Positions 8,924 to 17,302 of a DNA stretch of 64,000 nucleotides are shown piece by piece. The stretch comes from Celeribacter persicus (GTDB taxonomy: Bacteria > Pseudomonadota > Alphaproteobacteria > Rhodobacterales > Rhodobacteraceae). Numbering within the stretch: the stretch's first letter is position 1; each line of letters opens with the position of its first letter. The DNA lies in assembly GCF_003050785.1 (NCBI RefSeq), contig NZ_QAOH01000001.1, forward strand, positions 518,090 to 582,089. Direction: 5' to 3'. Below the pieces are notes generated by a model that saw only the letters and a list, made by a program, of their open reading frames with translations, ran no database searches and had not been told where the DNA came from. The position numbers and the translations under genes were made by a program.

Positions 8924-9963
8924 GTGACATGACCGCTCTCGCCGCCTCATACCTGCGGCCTGTCACGCTCTGGGGCGTGGCGGGGGCGGTCACCCTGACG
9001 CTGGCGATCCTTGGCGGTGTCGCTATTGGCGAGACACCTTTGCCCTTCGACACCGTGCTGAAAGTGCTTGCCAATCATCTATGGGGCGCGGGCCACGATG
9101 TGGATGCCATCGACGCAGGCATTCTCTGGAGCTACCGCCTGCCGCGGACCCTTGTCGCTGCGGCTTGTGGCGCGGGACTGGCACTTTCCGGCGTCGTCCT
9201 GCAATCTCTGGTACGTAATGCACTTGCCGATCCCTACCTGTTAGGTGTTTCCGCCGGGGCGGGCACCGGAGCCGTCGCCGTCACCGTTCTGGGGCTCGGC
9301 GGGGGCATGATCGGCATGTCAGCCGGAGCCTTTGCGGGCGCATCGCTGTCCTTTGCCATCGTGGTGCTGCTGGCGCGCGCGGCAGGTGGCGGCTCGGCAC
9401 AGTTGGTGCTGGCGGGCATAGCCGGATCTCAGCTCTTCAACGCACTGACCTCCTTCCTGATCACCAAGTCGGCGAATGCCGAGCAGGCGCGTGGCATCAT
9501 GTATTGGCTGCTGGGCAATCTGTCCGGCGTGCGCTGGCCGGATGTAACCCTGGCAATCCCAGTCACGTTGAGCGGGCTGGTCGTCTGCGTCTGGTTGGCC
9601 CGCGCCATGGATGCTTTCGCCTTCGGAGCGGCATCGGCGGCATCGCTTGGCATCGCAGTACGCCGGGTGCAGATTGCGCTGATCGGAGCGACAACGGTGA
9701 TGACGGCAACGATGGTGAGCCTCGTCGGGTCCATCGGCTTTGTCGGGCTGGTGATCCCTCATGCGATGCGCTTTGTCGTCGGAGCGCGCCACGGGCGGTT
9801 GGTGCCCGCCTCGGCGCTGGCGGGAGCCGTATTCCTGATTGTCGCCGATGTGACCTCGCGCATCCTGATCCCCGGTCAGGTCGTACCTATCGGCGTCGTC
9901 ACCGCTCTCGTGGGCGCACCGGGATTTGCCGCGATCCTCATCCGCAACCGGAGGCGGGCATGA
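8920..9963 (+). CDS. ABC transporter permease, FecCD/BtuC family
   Basis: Inner-membrane permease, 347 aa, with about ten hydrophobic segments. Starts with GTG overlapping the TGA of the binding-protein gene (GTGA). Family marks: WSYRLPRTLVAAACGAGLA, LVRNALADPYLLGVSAGAG and GFVGLVIPHAMRFVVG near residue 270, the last being the segment that contacts the ATPase in BtuC-like permeases. It ends in a 4-nt overlap (ATGA) with the ATPase gene, showing translational coupling. Together with both neighbours it forms a complete type II importer under riboswitch control. Confidence 0.92.
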   Translation: MSDMTALAASYLRPVTLWGVAGAVTLTLAILGGVAIGETPLPFDTVLKVLANHLWGAGHDVDAIDAGILWSYRLPRTLVAAACGAGLALSGVVLQSLVRNALADPYLLGVSAGAGTGAVAVTVLGLGGGMIGMSAGAFAGASLSFAIVVLLARAAGGGSAQLVLAGIAGSQLFNALTSFLITKSANAEQARGIMYWLLGNLSGVRWPDVTLAIPVTLSGLVVCVWLARAMDAFAFGAASAASLGIAVRRVQIALIGATTVMTATMVSLVGSIGFVGLVIPHAMRFVVGARHGRLVPASALAGAVFLIVADVTSRILIPGQVVPIGVVTALVGAPGFAAILIRNRRRA

Positions 9964-10733
9964 AACTGCATGCACACAATCTCGGCTGGACAACACGCGG
10001 GAAAACAATCGTCGACGACGTCACGCTGGACATCCTGCCGGGCGAGACCTTTGGCCTCGTGGGACCGAACGGCTCCGGAAAATCCACATTGCTGCGCCTT
10101 CTGACAGGCCTCCTCCCGCGTCCCGCAGGCCGGGTTCATCTGGAGGGCGTACCGCTTGAGAGCATGTCTCGTCGCGACATCGCTCAACGCATCGCCTTCG
10201 TTGAACAAATGGCCGATACATCCGAGGCTTTGCGTGTCCGGGATGCCGTAGAGCTGGGCCGAACGCCCTGGCTTTCGGCACTGACGCCGCTCGGCCCCGA
10301 GGACAGGCGGATCGTGACCGAAGCGCTTGAAGCCACAGGCCTTGCGCATATGGCCGGACACAGTTGGTCCACCCTGTCAGGCGGCGAGCGTCAGCGGGTC
10401 CACATCGCCCGCGCTCTTGCGCAACGGCCTCGCCTGTTGGTACTGGACGAGCCGACCAACCACCTGGACATCCATCACCAGCTTTCTCTGCTGCGCCTCG
10501 TCAGCATGCTGTCCGTCACCGTGGTGATGGCCTTGCACGATCTCAATCAGGCCATGGGCTGCGACCGCGTCGGCGTGATGGAGAACGGTCGCCTTATTGC
10601 CTGTGGCCCACCCGCAGAAGTGCTGACCCCCGCTCGCATCGCCGCGATCTTCCGCGTGCATGTCACGCCGCTGCGCGACCCCGACGACAACGCCACCCTG
10701 TTTCGTTTTCATTGCCTGGAGGACCATTCATGA
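9960..10733 (+). CDS. ABC transporter ATP-binding protein, FecE/BtuD-like
   Basis: 257-aa cytoplasmic ATPase that powers the importer. Walker A is GPNGSGKST near residue 38, the signature motif is TLSGGERQRV, Walker B is LLVLDEPTNHLD, and the switch histidine sits in ALHDLNQAM. The Q-loop region is FVEQM. ATG 9960 overlaps the permease stop (ATGA), and its own stop overlaps the pseudoazurin start in the same way. Length and motifs are those of iron-complex/cobalamin import ATPases. Confidence 0.92.
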   Translation: MKLHAHNLGWTTRGKTIVDDVTLDILPGETFGLVGPNGSGKSTLLRLLTGLLPRPAGRVHLEGVPLESMSRRDIAQRIAFVEQMADTSEALRVRDAVELGRTPWLSALTPLGPEDRRIVTEALEATGLAHMAGHSWSTLSGGERQRVHIARALAQRPRLLVLDEPTNHLDIHHQLSLLRLVSMLSVTVVMALHDLNQAMGCDRVGVMENGRLIACGPPAEVLTPARIAAIFRVHVTPLRDPDDNATLFRFHCLEDHS

Positions 10734-11152
10734 AATCCCTCGCGTCATCTTTGATCGTCGGCCTGCTTGCCACACCGCTGTTTGCCGAAACCTACGAGAT
10801 CGGCATGTACACCCGAAACGACAACGGACCGATGATCTACGAGCCGCAGTTCCTCAGCATCGCGCCGGGCGATACGGTGGTCTTTGTCTCCAAACAGCCG
10901 GGTCACAACGCCGCGACCATTGACGGGATGATCCCTGAGGGCGCCCAGCCGTTCAAAAGCAGGTTGGGAGAGGACTTCACAGTCACCCTGACCGAGCCCG
11001 GTCTATACGGCATCAAGTGCAGCCCGCATTATGCCATGGGCATGGTCATGCTGATCGAGGTGGGCGAACAGACGGATCGCAGCCTGCCAGAAGGCCTGCC
11101 GAACCGCGCGCGTCAGCGCTTCGAATCCATTCTTGAGGCTGCCGCAAAGTGA
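10730..11152 (+). CDS. Pseudoazurin-type cupredoxin
   Basis: Small blue copper protein, 140 aa, exported by a signal peptide that ends after PLFA near residue 18. The type 1 copper ligands can all be seen: His in KQPGHNAAT, then Cys, His and Met in KCSPHYAMGM, with the Cys-x2-His-x4-Met spacing of pseudoazurin. Pseudoazurins carry single electrons in the periplasm, usually to nitrite or nitrous oxide reductases. Here the gene lies inside an ABC importer operon under a B12 riboswitch, overlapping both the ATPase and the methyltransferase genes by 4 nt. No denitrification gene is near, so its partner is unknown. Confidence 0.9.
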   Translation: MKSLASSLIVGLLATPLFAETYEIGMYTRNDNGPMIYEPQFLSIAPGDTVVFVSKQPGHNAATIDGMIPEGAQPFKSRLGEDFTVTLTEPGLYGIKCSPHYAMGMVMLIEVGEQTDRSLPEGLPNRARQRFESILEAAAK

Positions 11153-11919
11153 ATACCAACTACGATCTGACTGAGGACATCCGGAACTACTGGTCGCGCA
11201 GGTCCAAGACCTTTGACTTTGCTTTCGGCCATCGCATTGCCGCAGGCCGGGAGGCCGAGGCCTGGGCGCAGCCGATGCGCGATCATCTGGGCGAACCGCC
11301 ATGCCGGGTTCTAGAACTGGCCTGCGGCACAGGCGAGGTGACGCGGCTCGTTCACGATCTCGGCCACGACGTTACAGCCCTCGATTTTTCGGAAGACATG
11401 CTGGCGATCGCGCGAGCCAAACACGCAGGCAAACCACGCCTGCGCTTTCTGATGGCGGATGCCGGGCGGACGATGGAACCGGATGAAAGCTACGACGCCA
11501 TTCTGTGCCGCCACCTTGTCTGGACGCTGGTCGAGCCAGAAGCCGCATTCGCCGACTGGTTCCGCATCATGCGTCCGGGTGGGCGATTGCTGATCTTTGA
11601 CGGCAACTGGGCAAAGCCATCCCCCTCGGGTCGCTGGGCAGCTCATCTTCTGGCTCTCTGGGACCGGTTATCACCCGATCCCCATTACGACGGCGCAATG
11701 AGCGATGCCCATGGTACGATCATGGAGCGCCTGCCCTTCGGCAAAGGTCTGACGTTCGATATGCTTGCCCCGATGCTCGCGGATGCCGGTTTCAACATGA
11801 TCGAACGGCTGTCACACGACCCTATCGCCAAGGCCCAGCGCCGAACCAACGGGTTGCGCAACGGCTTGCGTACCCGTGTTTATGATCGGTTCATTCTCAC
11901 GGCACGGAAACCCGGGTGA
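11149..11919 (+). CDS. Class I SAM-dependent methyltransferase
   Basis: 256-aa cytoplasmic methyltransferase. Motif I is VLELACGTGEVTRL near residue 51, followed by VTALDFSEDML (acidic end of strand 2, binds the ribose of SAM) and MRPGGRLLIFDG. The start is GTG, overlapping the pseudoazurin stop (GTGA), so it belongs to the riboswitch-led operon. It has no signal peptide. The C-terminal part (residues about 165-256) does not point to a known acceptor. A role in modifying the imported chelate or corrinoid is possible but only inferred from position. Confidence 0.83.
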   Translation: MNTNYDLTEDIRNYWSRRSKTFDFAFGHRIAAGREAEAWAQPMRDHLGEPPCRVLELACGTGEVTRLVHDLGHDVTALDFSEDMLAIARAKHAGKPRLRFLMADAGRTMEPDESYDAILCRHLVWTLVEPEAAFADWFRIMRPGGRLLIFDGNWAKPSPSGRWAAHLLALWDRLSPDPHYDGAMSDAHGTIMERLPFGKGLTFDMLAPMLADAGFNMIERLSHDPIAKAQRRTNGLRNGLRTRVYDRFILTARKPG

Positions 11920-12269
11920 GCTGTTTTATGGAGTGCAAGCCATAAGGCTGTTACGCACAGACACATGGGCTTCGAAACCTGAAAACGCACGACACCGCAA
12001 GCTTTTCTCGATTACCTGTGCAGCCCAAAACATGCCCAACCGAAATGCCCATGACGCCCCGTATCGTTCACCAAGAAAAGCAATTGAGGCATGAACACGA
12101 CGCAACGTGAGGCTCGATTGCCCCATTCGATGTTGGTTCGCATTATCCTGTAGTCGTTAAGCCTTTGAATTCCATAAGAACAGGATAGAAATACGCGTAT
12201 CTCTCGCAATTTTACTGAAGCCTGATAAAATCGACCATCTTGATCGAGCTTTAGCCCTGTCGGACCCAA
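11920..12269. other. Non-coding gap, 350 bp, with a 10-bp palindrome
   Basis: No gene is supported on either strand, and base composition falls below that of the flanks. A perfect palindrome ATACGCGTAT at 12191-12200 lies 70 bp before the Rrf2-type regulator and could be its autoregulatory operator. No terminator with a T-tract is visible after the methyltransferase gene. Confidence 0.4.
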
Positions 12270-12737
12270 ATGATCACCCAGAAGACCAAATACGCCCTTA
12301 AATCCCTCATGGTGCTGGCCGACGAAAAGGCCGGTGACGGCTCATCTCTGCGCATCGAGGAGATCGCAGAGCGCTCCGGGGCCCCCAAGCGGTTTCTGGA
12401 GCACATCCTGCTCGATCTCAAACGCGCCGGTTTGATTGGCAGTCGACGTGGCCGGAACGGCGGGTACGAACTGATCAAGGATCCGGCACGTGTGTCACTG
12501 GCCGAAATCCTGCGCCTGATCGACGGTCCCATGGCACCTTTGCCCTGCCTGTCCCGCAATGCCTATCAACCCTGCGACGACTGCAAGGATGAAGTGAGCT
12601 GCCGGGTGCGTGCTGTCTTCGGCGGTTTCTACTCCGCCTATATTCTGATGATCGAATCTCTCACGCTCGCCGATCTGATGGAGGATGCGCGTCCGTTGGA
12701 GCGATTTGCGCTGCCCGAAAGTGCCGCCGGAGAATAA
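12270..12737 (+). CDS. Rrf2-family transcriptional regulator
   Basis: 155-aa winged-helix regulator. The N-terminus MITQKTKYALKSLMVLA, with RIEEIAERSG, LEHILLDLKRAGLI and SRRGRNGGY, is the Rrf2 DNA-binding domain. The effector region has a cysteine cluster LPCLSRNAYQPCDDCKDEVSC (Cys at about residues 92, 102, 105 and 110), which could hold an iron-sulfur cluster or sense thiols; CymR-type Rrf2 proteins that control sulfur genes lack such a cluster. The gene directly precedes the sulfate transporter operon on the same strand, so it is a good candidate for its regulator. Confidence 0.88.
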   Translation: MITQKTKYALKSLMVLADEKAGDGSSLRIEEIAERSGAPKRFLEHILLDLKRAGLIGSRRGRNGGYELIKDPARVSLAEILRLIDGPMAPLPCLSRNAYQPCDDCKDEVSCRVRAVFGGFYSAYILMIESLTLADLMEDARPLERFALPESAAGE

Positions 12738-12809
12738 TCTTCTATAATCACGATTAAAATAGACGTGATTTTTCCTTTGCTAAATACGACTAACTCTGTC
12801 GTCATTATC

Positions 12810-12896
12810 GTGTCAGGAGGTGCGATGGTCGCACCCGCTTTCGGTTCATTGCCCGGGGCCGCGCCGACCTGCCGCCTGACACAAGGTTCGCCTTGT
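12810..12896 (+). promoter_or_regulatory. Structured RNA leader of the sulfate transporter operon
   Basis: GTGTCAGG (12810-12817) pairs perfectly with CCTGACAC (12875-12882), closing a junction that holds a second perfect hairpin, GGTGCGA / TCGCACC (12819-12835, 3-nt loop), and a GC-rich arm at 12841-12869. A third hairpin, ACAAGG-TTCG-CCTTGT (12881-12896), has a UUCG tetraloop and shares two bases with the closing stem. It ends 5 nt before the Shine-Dalgarno (GAGGAG) of the binding-protein gene. The sul1 motif, a candidate cis-regulatory RNA that I recall from Alphaproteobacteria near sulfate transporter genes and rich in stable tetraloops, is the best match by description; I could not test it. 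Confidence 0.65.
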
Positions 12897-12915
12897 CCAG
12901 CAGAGGAGATTAAGA

Positions 12916-14112
12916 ATGATACATACCATCCGCATCGGCGCACATGTGCTCGCCCAAGGCCAATTCGCCCGAAATCTCGGCGATGGTCGCATCGAGATCG
13001 ACACGGGCAATCGCAGACTTGCCGGGAAGCCTGTCACGCAGCATGGCTTGCACACCGCCAAGGTTTCACCGCTGCTTCACCTGCTTTCGGCGAACCACTG
13101 GCGCAGCGGTCTGCTTGCCGCAGTGGGGGCAATGACGCTGGCCTTCGGCCCGACCTCTGCGGCGAAGGCAGAAGATACTGTCGAAATCCTGAACGTCTCC
13201 TACGATCCGACGCGCGAATTCTATCGGCAATATAACGCGCTGTTCAATGAATGGTGGGAAAGCCAGGGCCATGAGCCGGTGACCCTGCGCCAGTCGCATG
13301 GCGGCTCGGGCGGGCAGGCCCGGGCCGTGATCGACGGGCTTGAGGCCACGGTCGTCACCCTCGCGCTCTCCGCCGATATCTCGGCCATCGCAGAGCGCAG
13401 CGGTAAAATCCCCGCAGACTGGCAATTGCGCCTGCCCCACAATTCCTCGCCCTACACATCCACGATTGTTTTTCTGGTCCGGGACGGCAATCCAAAGGGC
13501 ATCGCCGACTGGGACGATCTCATCCGCGACGATGTGCAGGTCATCACGCCGAACCCCAAAACCTCCGGCGGGGCACGTTGGAATTTCATGGCGGGCTGGG
13601 CTTGGGCTCTGAATGAATATGGCGGCAACGAAGATCAGGCCCGCGCCTATATGAGTGATCTCTTCAAGAACGTCCCCGTACTCGATACCGGTGCGCGCGG
13701 TGCAACCAACACCTTTACCCAGCGCGGCATCGGCGATGTGCTTCTGGCCTGGGAGAACGAGGCTTTTCTGGCGTTGGCCGAACAGGGAGAAGACGCCTTC
13801 GACATCGTCGTGCCGTCCGTCTCCATGCTGGCGGAGCCGCCAGTGGCGCTGGTGGACGGCAATATCACCTCGCAGGCGGAGCGCGCCGTCGCCGAAGCCT
13901 ATCTGGAGCATCTTTACAGTCCTGAGGCGCAGGCGCTTGCGCTCAGGAACTTCTACCGGGCTTGGGACACGTCCGCGGCGTCTGATGAAGACATCGCCCG
14001 CTTCCCTGAAATCACGCGCCTGTCCATCGACGATTTTGGAGGATGGGTCGAGGTGCAGCCCGTCTTTTTCGGGGATGGCGGTGTGTTCGACCAGATTTAT
14101 GAGGAGCAATAA
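12916..14112 (+). CDS. Sulfate ABC transporter substrate-binding protein with N-terminal extension
   Basis: Periplasmic sulfate-binding protein (Sbp/CysP family), 398 aa. From residue about 88, EDTVEILNVSYDPTREFY is the usual mature start, and LRQSHGGSGGQARAV, TPNPKTSGGARWNF and LAWENEAFL are conserved ligand-binding blocks. ATG 12916 has a strong Shine-Dalgarno (GAGGAG, 7 nt). Unusually, about 57 residues precede the signal-peptide-like segment (hydrophobic near residues 67-80, cleavage after SAAKA). No ATG lies between; a TTG (HGL, near residue 44) is the only plausible inner start and has no good ribosome site. First gene of the sulfate uptake operon; cysT follows after 3 nt. Confidence 0.87.
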   Translation: MIHTIRIGAHVLAQGQFARNLGDGRIEIDTGNRRLAGKPVTQHGLHTAKVSPLLHLLSANHWRSGLLAAVGAMTLAFGPTSAAKAEDTVEILNVSYDPTREFYRQYNALFNEWWESQGHEPVTLRQSHGGSGGQARAVIDGLEATVVTLALSADISAIAERSGKIPADWQLRLPHNSSPYTSTIVFLVRDGNPKGIADWDDLIRDDVQVITPNPKTSGGARWNFMAGWAWALNEYGGNEDQARAYMSDLFKNVPVLDTGARGATNTFTQRGIGDVLLAWENEAFLALAEQGEDAFDIVVPSVSMLAEPPVALVDGNITSQAERAVAEAYLEHLYSPEAQALALRNFYRAWDTSAASDEDIARFPEITRLSIDDFGGWVEVQPVFFGDGGVFDQIYEEQ

Positions 14113-14115
14113 ACC

Positions 14116-14955
14116 ATGAGGGCGGGTGTTCTCCGCGCGCCCTCCCCTCTGCCGGGGTTTGGGCTGAGTTTCGGGATCATGATGGCGGTGCTGTCCGTCG
14201 TCGTCCTTCTGCCGATCATGGCGCTCCTCGGGCGGGGTGTGGTGATCGGACCGGCGGAACTTTGGGAGATGGTCGGCACAAAACGCATTCGCGCGGCGCT
14301 GTCCCTCTCTTTTCGCGCCGCTCTGATCGCGTCGGTCTTCAATCTGGTCTTCGGATTGTTGCTGGCATGGGTGCTGGTGCGCTACCGCTTCTGGGGGCGC
14401 CGTCTGATCGACGCCGCTATTGATCTGCCCTTCGCCCTGCCGACAGCCGTGGCAGGCATTGCTTTGACAGCGCTTTATGCCCCCAACGGCGCTTTCGGAG
14501 CTCTGCTCGCGCCATTCGGAATAAAGGTGGCCTATACCCAGATCGGCATCTGGCTGGCACTTATCTTCATCGGTCTTCCCTTCGTCGTGCGCACTGTGCA
14601 GCCCGTCATCGAGGAACTCGACCGCGAGGTCGAGGAAGCCAGTGCCACGCTGGGCGCAAGTCGCGCATATACGCTGCGCCGCGTGGTTCTGCCAACGCTG
14701 ACACCCGCACTCTTGACCGGGTTCGCCCTCGCTCTGGCGCGCTCTGTCGGGGAATACGGCTCGGTGATCTTCATCGCAGGCAACCTGCCGTTCCAAACCG
14801 AGATCGCGCCCCTGCTGATCGTGATCCGGCTTGAGGAATACAATTACGACGCTGCCACCGCGATCGGTCTGGCCATGCTGCTAATCTCTTTCGCCATGCT
14901 GCTGGCCATCAACATCATTCAAATCTGGAGCAGACGGAGGATCGGAGATGTCTGA
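14116..14955 (+). CDS. cysT: Sulfate ABC transporter permease CysT
   Basis: 279-aa inner-membrane permease of the sulfate/thiosulfate importer, with about six membrane segments. LPFALPTAVAGIALTALYAPNG is the CysT block, and EEASATLGASRAYTLRRVVLP near residue 172 is the EAA loop that docks onto the ATPase. It begins 3 nt after the binding-protein gene and its end overlaps cysW by 8 nt. CysT and CysW form the heterodimeric channel. Confidence 0.92.
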   Translation: MRAGVLRAPSPLPGFGLSFGIMMAVLSVVVLLPIMALLGRGVVIGPAELWEMVGTKRIRAALSLSFRAALIASVFNLVFGLLLAWVLVRYRFWGRRLIDAAIDLPFALPTAVAGIALTALYAPNGAFGALLAPFGIKVAYTQIGIWLALIFIGLPFVVRTVQPVIEELDREVEEASATLGASRAYTLRRVVLPTLTPALLTGFALALARSVGEYGSVIFIAGNLPFQTEIAPLLIVIRLEEYNYDAATAIGLAMLLISFAMLLAINIIQIWSRRRIGDV

Positions 14956-15814
14956 GGTTTCCTCAATCGCCCGCACGCCCTCGGTCACGACCGAGCCACG
15001 CCTCATCCGCACCCTTTTGATCGGCACGGTTGTGGTGCTGATCTCGGTCTTGTTGTTCGCCCCCCTGATCGCCGTTTTTTCCGAGGCTTTGCGACAAGGC
15101 TGGGTCGCCGCGCTCGAAAGCCTGACCTCGCCCGACGCGCGTGCTGCGATCGGCCTGACCCTCATTATTTCGGCCATTGTCGTACCATTCAACGCGGTCT
15201 TCGGTGTCGCCGCAGCATGGGCGATCACCAAGTTCGATTTTCGGGGCAAGGCGTTTCTGATCACGCTGATCGACCTGCCGTTTTCGGTCTCTCCGGTGGT
15301 TGCCGGTCTGGCACTGGTCCTGCTGTTCGGGGCCAATTCCTGGCTCGGGGCATGGCTGATCGCGCATGATCTGAAGATCGTCTTTGCCTTCCCTAGCATC
15401 GTACTCGCCACACTGTTCGTGACCTTCCCCTTCGTGGCCCGCGAATTGATCCCGGTCATGATCGAGCAGGGCCGCGCCGAGGAGGAAGCCGCTCTGACCC
15501 TCGGAGCGTCCGGCTGGCGGATATTCTTTACCGTCACCCTGCCGAACATCCGTTGGGCGTTGCTCTACGGTGTGTTGCTCTGCAATGCGCGGGCCATGGG
15601 GGAGTTCGGTGCCGTGGCCGTGATCTCCGGCAAGATCCGGGGCGAGACAACCACCATGCCGATCATGATCGAGATGCTCTACAACGAATATCTTTCGGTC
15701 GCCGCCTTCACGCTCGCCGCCGCGCTCGCCCTTCTGGCGCTGGTTACGCTTGTGCTGAAATCCCTGCTCGAATGGCGCTACGCGGATTTGCTCGCCGCCA
15801 CGCGCCGCCATTGA
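14948..15814 (+). CDS. cysW: Sulfate ABC transporter permease CysW
   Basis: 288-aa second permease of the sulfate importer. [20 protein letters not shown] and [19 protein letters not shown] (EAA loop) are CysW-like, and [13 protein letters not shown] near residue 220 is a CysW block. It overlaps cysT by 8 nt and is followed after 11 nt by the ATPase gene with its own Shine-Dalgarno (GAAAGGA). Confidence 0.92.
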   Translation: MSEVSSIARTPSVTTEPRLIRTLLIGTVVVLISVLLFAPLIAVFSEALRQGWVAALESLTSPDARAAIGLTLIISAIVVPFNAVFGVAAAWAITKFDFRGKAFLITLIDLPFSVSPVVAGLALVLLFGANSWLGAWLIAHDLKIVFAFPSIVLATLFVTFPFVARELIPVMIEQGRAEEEAALTLGASGWRIFFTVTLPNIRWALLYGVLLCNARAMGEFGAVAVISGKIRGETTTMPIMIEMLYNEYLSVAAFTLAAALALLALVTLVLKSLLEWRYADLLAATRRH

Positions 15815-15825
15815 AAGGATATTCC

Positions 15826-16545
15826 ATGTTTATCGAAATCGAAGAGATCGCCAAGGAATTCGGGAGCGAGCGTGCGCTTCATCCTGTCTCGCTTTCCATT
15901 CCCTCGGGCGCGCTGATTGCACTTCTCGGGCCCTCCGGGTCCGGCAAGACGACACTCCTGCGCATTCTTGCCGGGCTGGAGTTCCCGACCTCGGGTCGCG
16001 TGATGTTCGACGCTGTCGATGCGACGGGCCTTAGCGTGCAGGCGCGACGGGCTGGCTTCGTGTTCCAACATTATGCGCTGTTCCGACACATGACCGTGTT
16101 CGAGAACATCGCCTACGGGCTACGCGCGCGCAAACGGCGGGAGCGCCCGAATGAGGCGGAGATCGGTCGGCGTGTGAACCGGCTTCTGGATCTGATCCAG
16201 CTTCCCGATATCAGTAGCCGCTACCCCAGCCAGCTTTCGGGTGGTCAGCGTCAACGTGTGGCTCTTGCACGTGCACTGGCAATCGAGCCACACATGCTGC
16301 TGCTCGACGAACCCTTCGGCGCGCTTGACGCGAAAGTGCGCAAGGAGCTGCGGCAAGGGCTGCGCGAAATTCATGACACCACCGGGCTGACGACCGTTTT
16401 CGTGACTCATGACCAGGAAGAGGCGATGGAACTGGCCGACCTCGTCGTCGTCATGTCGATGGGCCGGATCGAACAGATCGGCAAACCGTCGGACATCCGC
16501 ACGCATCCCGCCAGCGAGTTCGTGCGTACGTTTACGGCAGCTTAG
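15826..16545 (+). CDS. cysA: Sulfate ABC transporter ATP-binding protein CysA, short form
   Basis: 239-aa ATPase for sulfate/thiosulfate import. Walker [10 protein letters not shown] near residue 35, [16 protein letters not shown] signature, [11 protein letters not shown]alker B and [10 protein letters not shown] switch region are all intact. Typical CysA proteins are about 350 aa because a TOBE-type regulatory domain follows; here the protein stops right after the SEFVRTF block. The sequence after the stop shows no TOBE domain in another frame, so this looks like a natural short form and not a frameshift. Confidence 0.88.
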   Translation: MFIEIEEIAKEFGSERALHPVSLSIPSGALIALLGPSGSGKTTLLRILAGLEFPTSGRVMFDAVDATGLSVQARRAGFVFQHYALFRHMTVFENIAYGLRARKRRERPNEAEIGRRVNRLLDLIQLPDISSRYPSQLSGGQRQRVALARALAIEPHMLLLDEPFGALDAKVRKELRQGLREIHDTTGLTTVFVTHDQEEAMELADLVVVMSMGRIEQIGKPSDIRTHPASEFVRTFTAA

Positions 16546-16581
16546 GAAGGTACTGTTGCCCTCCTCGCCACAAGACGTCTC

Positions 16582-16613
16582 GTGTGGGCACGGTGCAGTT
16601 CTTGTGCCCATAC
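16582..16613 (+). terminator. Stem-loop after cysA
   Basis: GTGTGGGCAC (16582-16591) pairs with GTGCCCATAC (16604-16613), 10 bp with one G-U, 12-nt loop. No T-tract follows, so termination may be partial or Rho-helped; it marks the border between the cys operon and the Lrp-type gene. Confidence 0.45.
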
Positions 16614-16698
16614 AAATGGAATGGGGCGAAACGATGAGGCTCACGCAACCACCCGGTATGTGTCCACTTGGATCAGGTCCAAAGATAAGGAGATGCAG

Positions 16699-17178
16699 AT
16701 GAACGATGTGACGCTCGACAGGATTGACCGGAAAATTCTGGACCAGTTGATGCGCGATACGACCCTACCCGTCGCGCAACTCGCGGAGCGGGTCGGCCTG
16801 TCTCAGACGCCCTGCTGGAAACGCATTCAGAAACTGGAAGCCGCCGGGGTGATCACGCGCCGCGTGGCGCTTGTCGATCCCGTGAAAATCGGCCTGGGGC
16901 TCACGGTGTTCGTGGAGGTCGAGGCACTGGACCACACACCGGAATGGCGGGCCGCGTTCCGTGCGCTCATCCCCCGCTTCCCCGCCATTGTCGAGGTGCA
17001 CCGGCTGGCCGGAACAGTCGATTATCTGCTCAAGGTCGTCGTCCCGGACATGCGGGCGTTCGATGAGTTCTATCTTCAGTTGACCCGTGCGCTTCCCTGC
17101 CGGAACATCACCTCGAAATTCTCGACGGAAGCCATCCTTGTCTCCACCGTCTGGCCGATTGATGTCGAGACGGTTTGA
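16699..17178 (+). CDS. Lrp/AsnC-family transcriptional regulator
   Basis: 159-aa regulator. The N-terminal winged helix (LDRIDRKILDQLMRDTTLPV, LAERVGLSQTPCWKRIQKLE) and the C-terminal RAM-type ligand domain (FPAIVEVHRLAGTVDYLLKVVV) are complete. ATG 16699 is chosen over ATG 16693 because the Shine-Dalgarno AAGGAG ends at 16692, giving a 6-nt spacer. It lies 150 nt after cysA on the same strand. Proteins of this type often sense an amino acid; a link to cysteine or methionine supply is suggested only by position. Confidence 0.88.
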   Translation: MNDVTLDRIDRKILDQLMRDTTLPVAQLAERVGLSQTPCWKRIQKLEAAGVITRRVALVDPVKIGLGLTVFVEVEALDHTPEWRAAFRALIPRFPAIVEVHRLAGTVDYLLKVVVPDMRAFDEFYLQLTRALPCRNITSKFSTEAILVSTVWPIDVETV

Positions 17179-17302
17179 AAGACAGAGCACGCTTCTGCGA
17201 GGATATGCAGCAAATAAAATTGAACAAGACAGGGACAACGCCGCGTTGACCTGATACCTGTGCCCCGCCATAATCCGGATACAAAGGCACAGGAGAACCT
17301 GT

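Noticed and set aside
13066..14796. Minus-strand open frame of 576 codons
   Set aside because: Antisense to the sulfate-binding protein and cysT; no domain, biased composition.
16546..16698. Frameshifted TOBE domain of CysA
   Set aside because: None of the three frames after the stop shows TOBE-like sequence.
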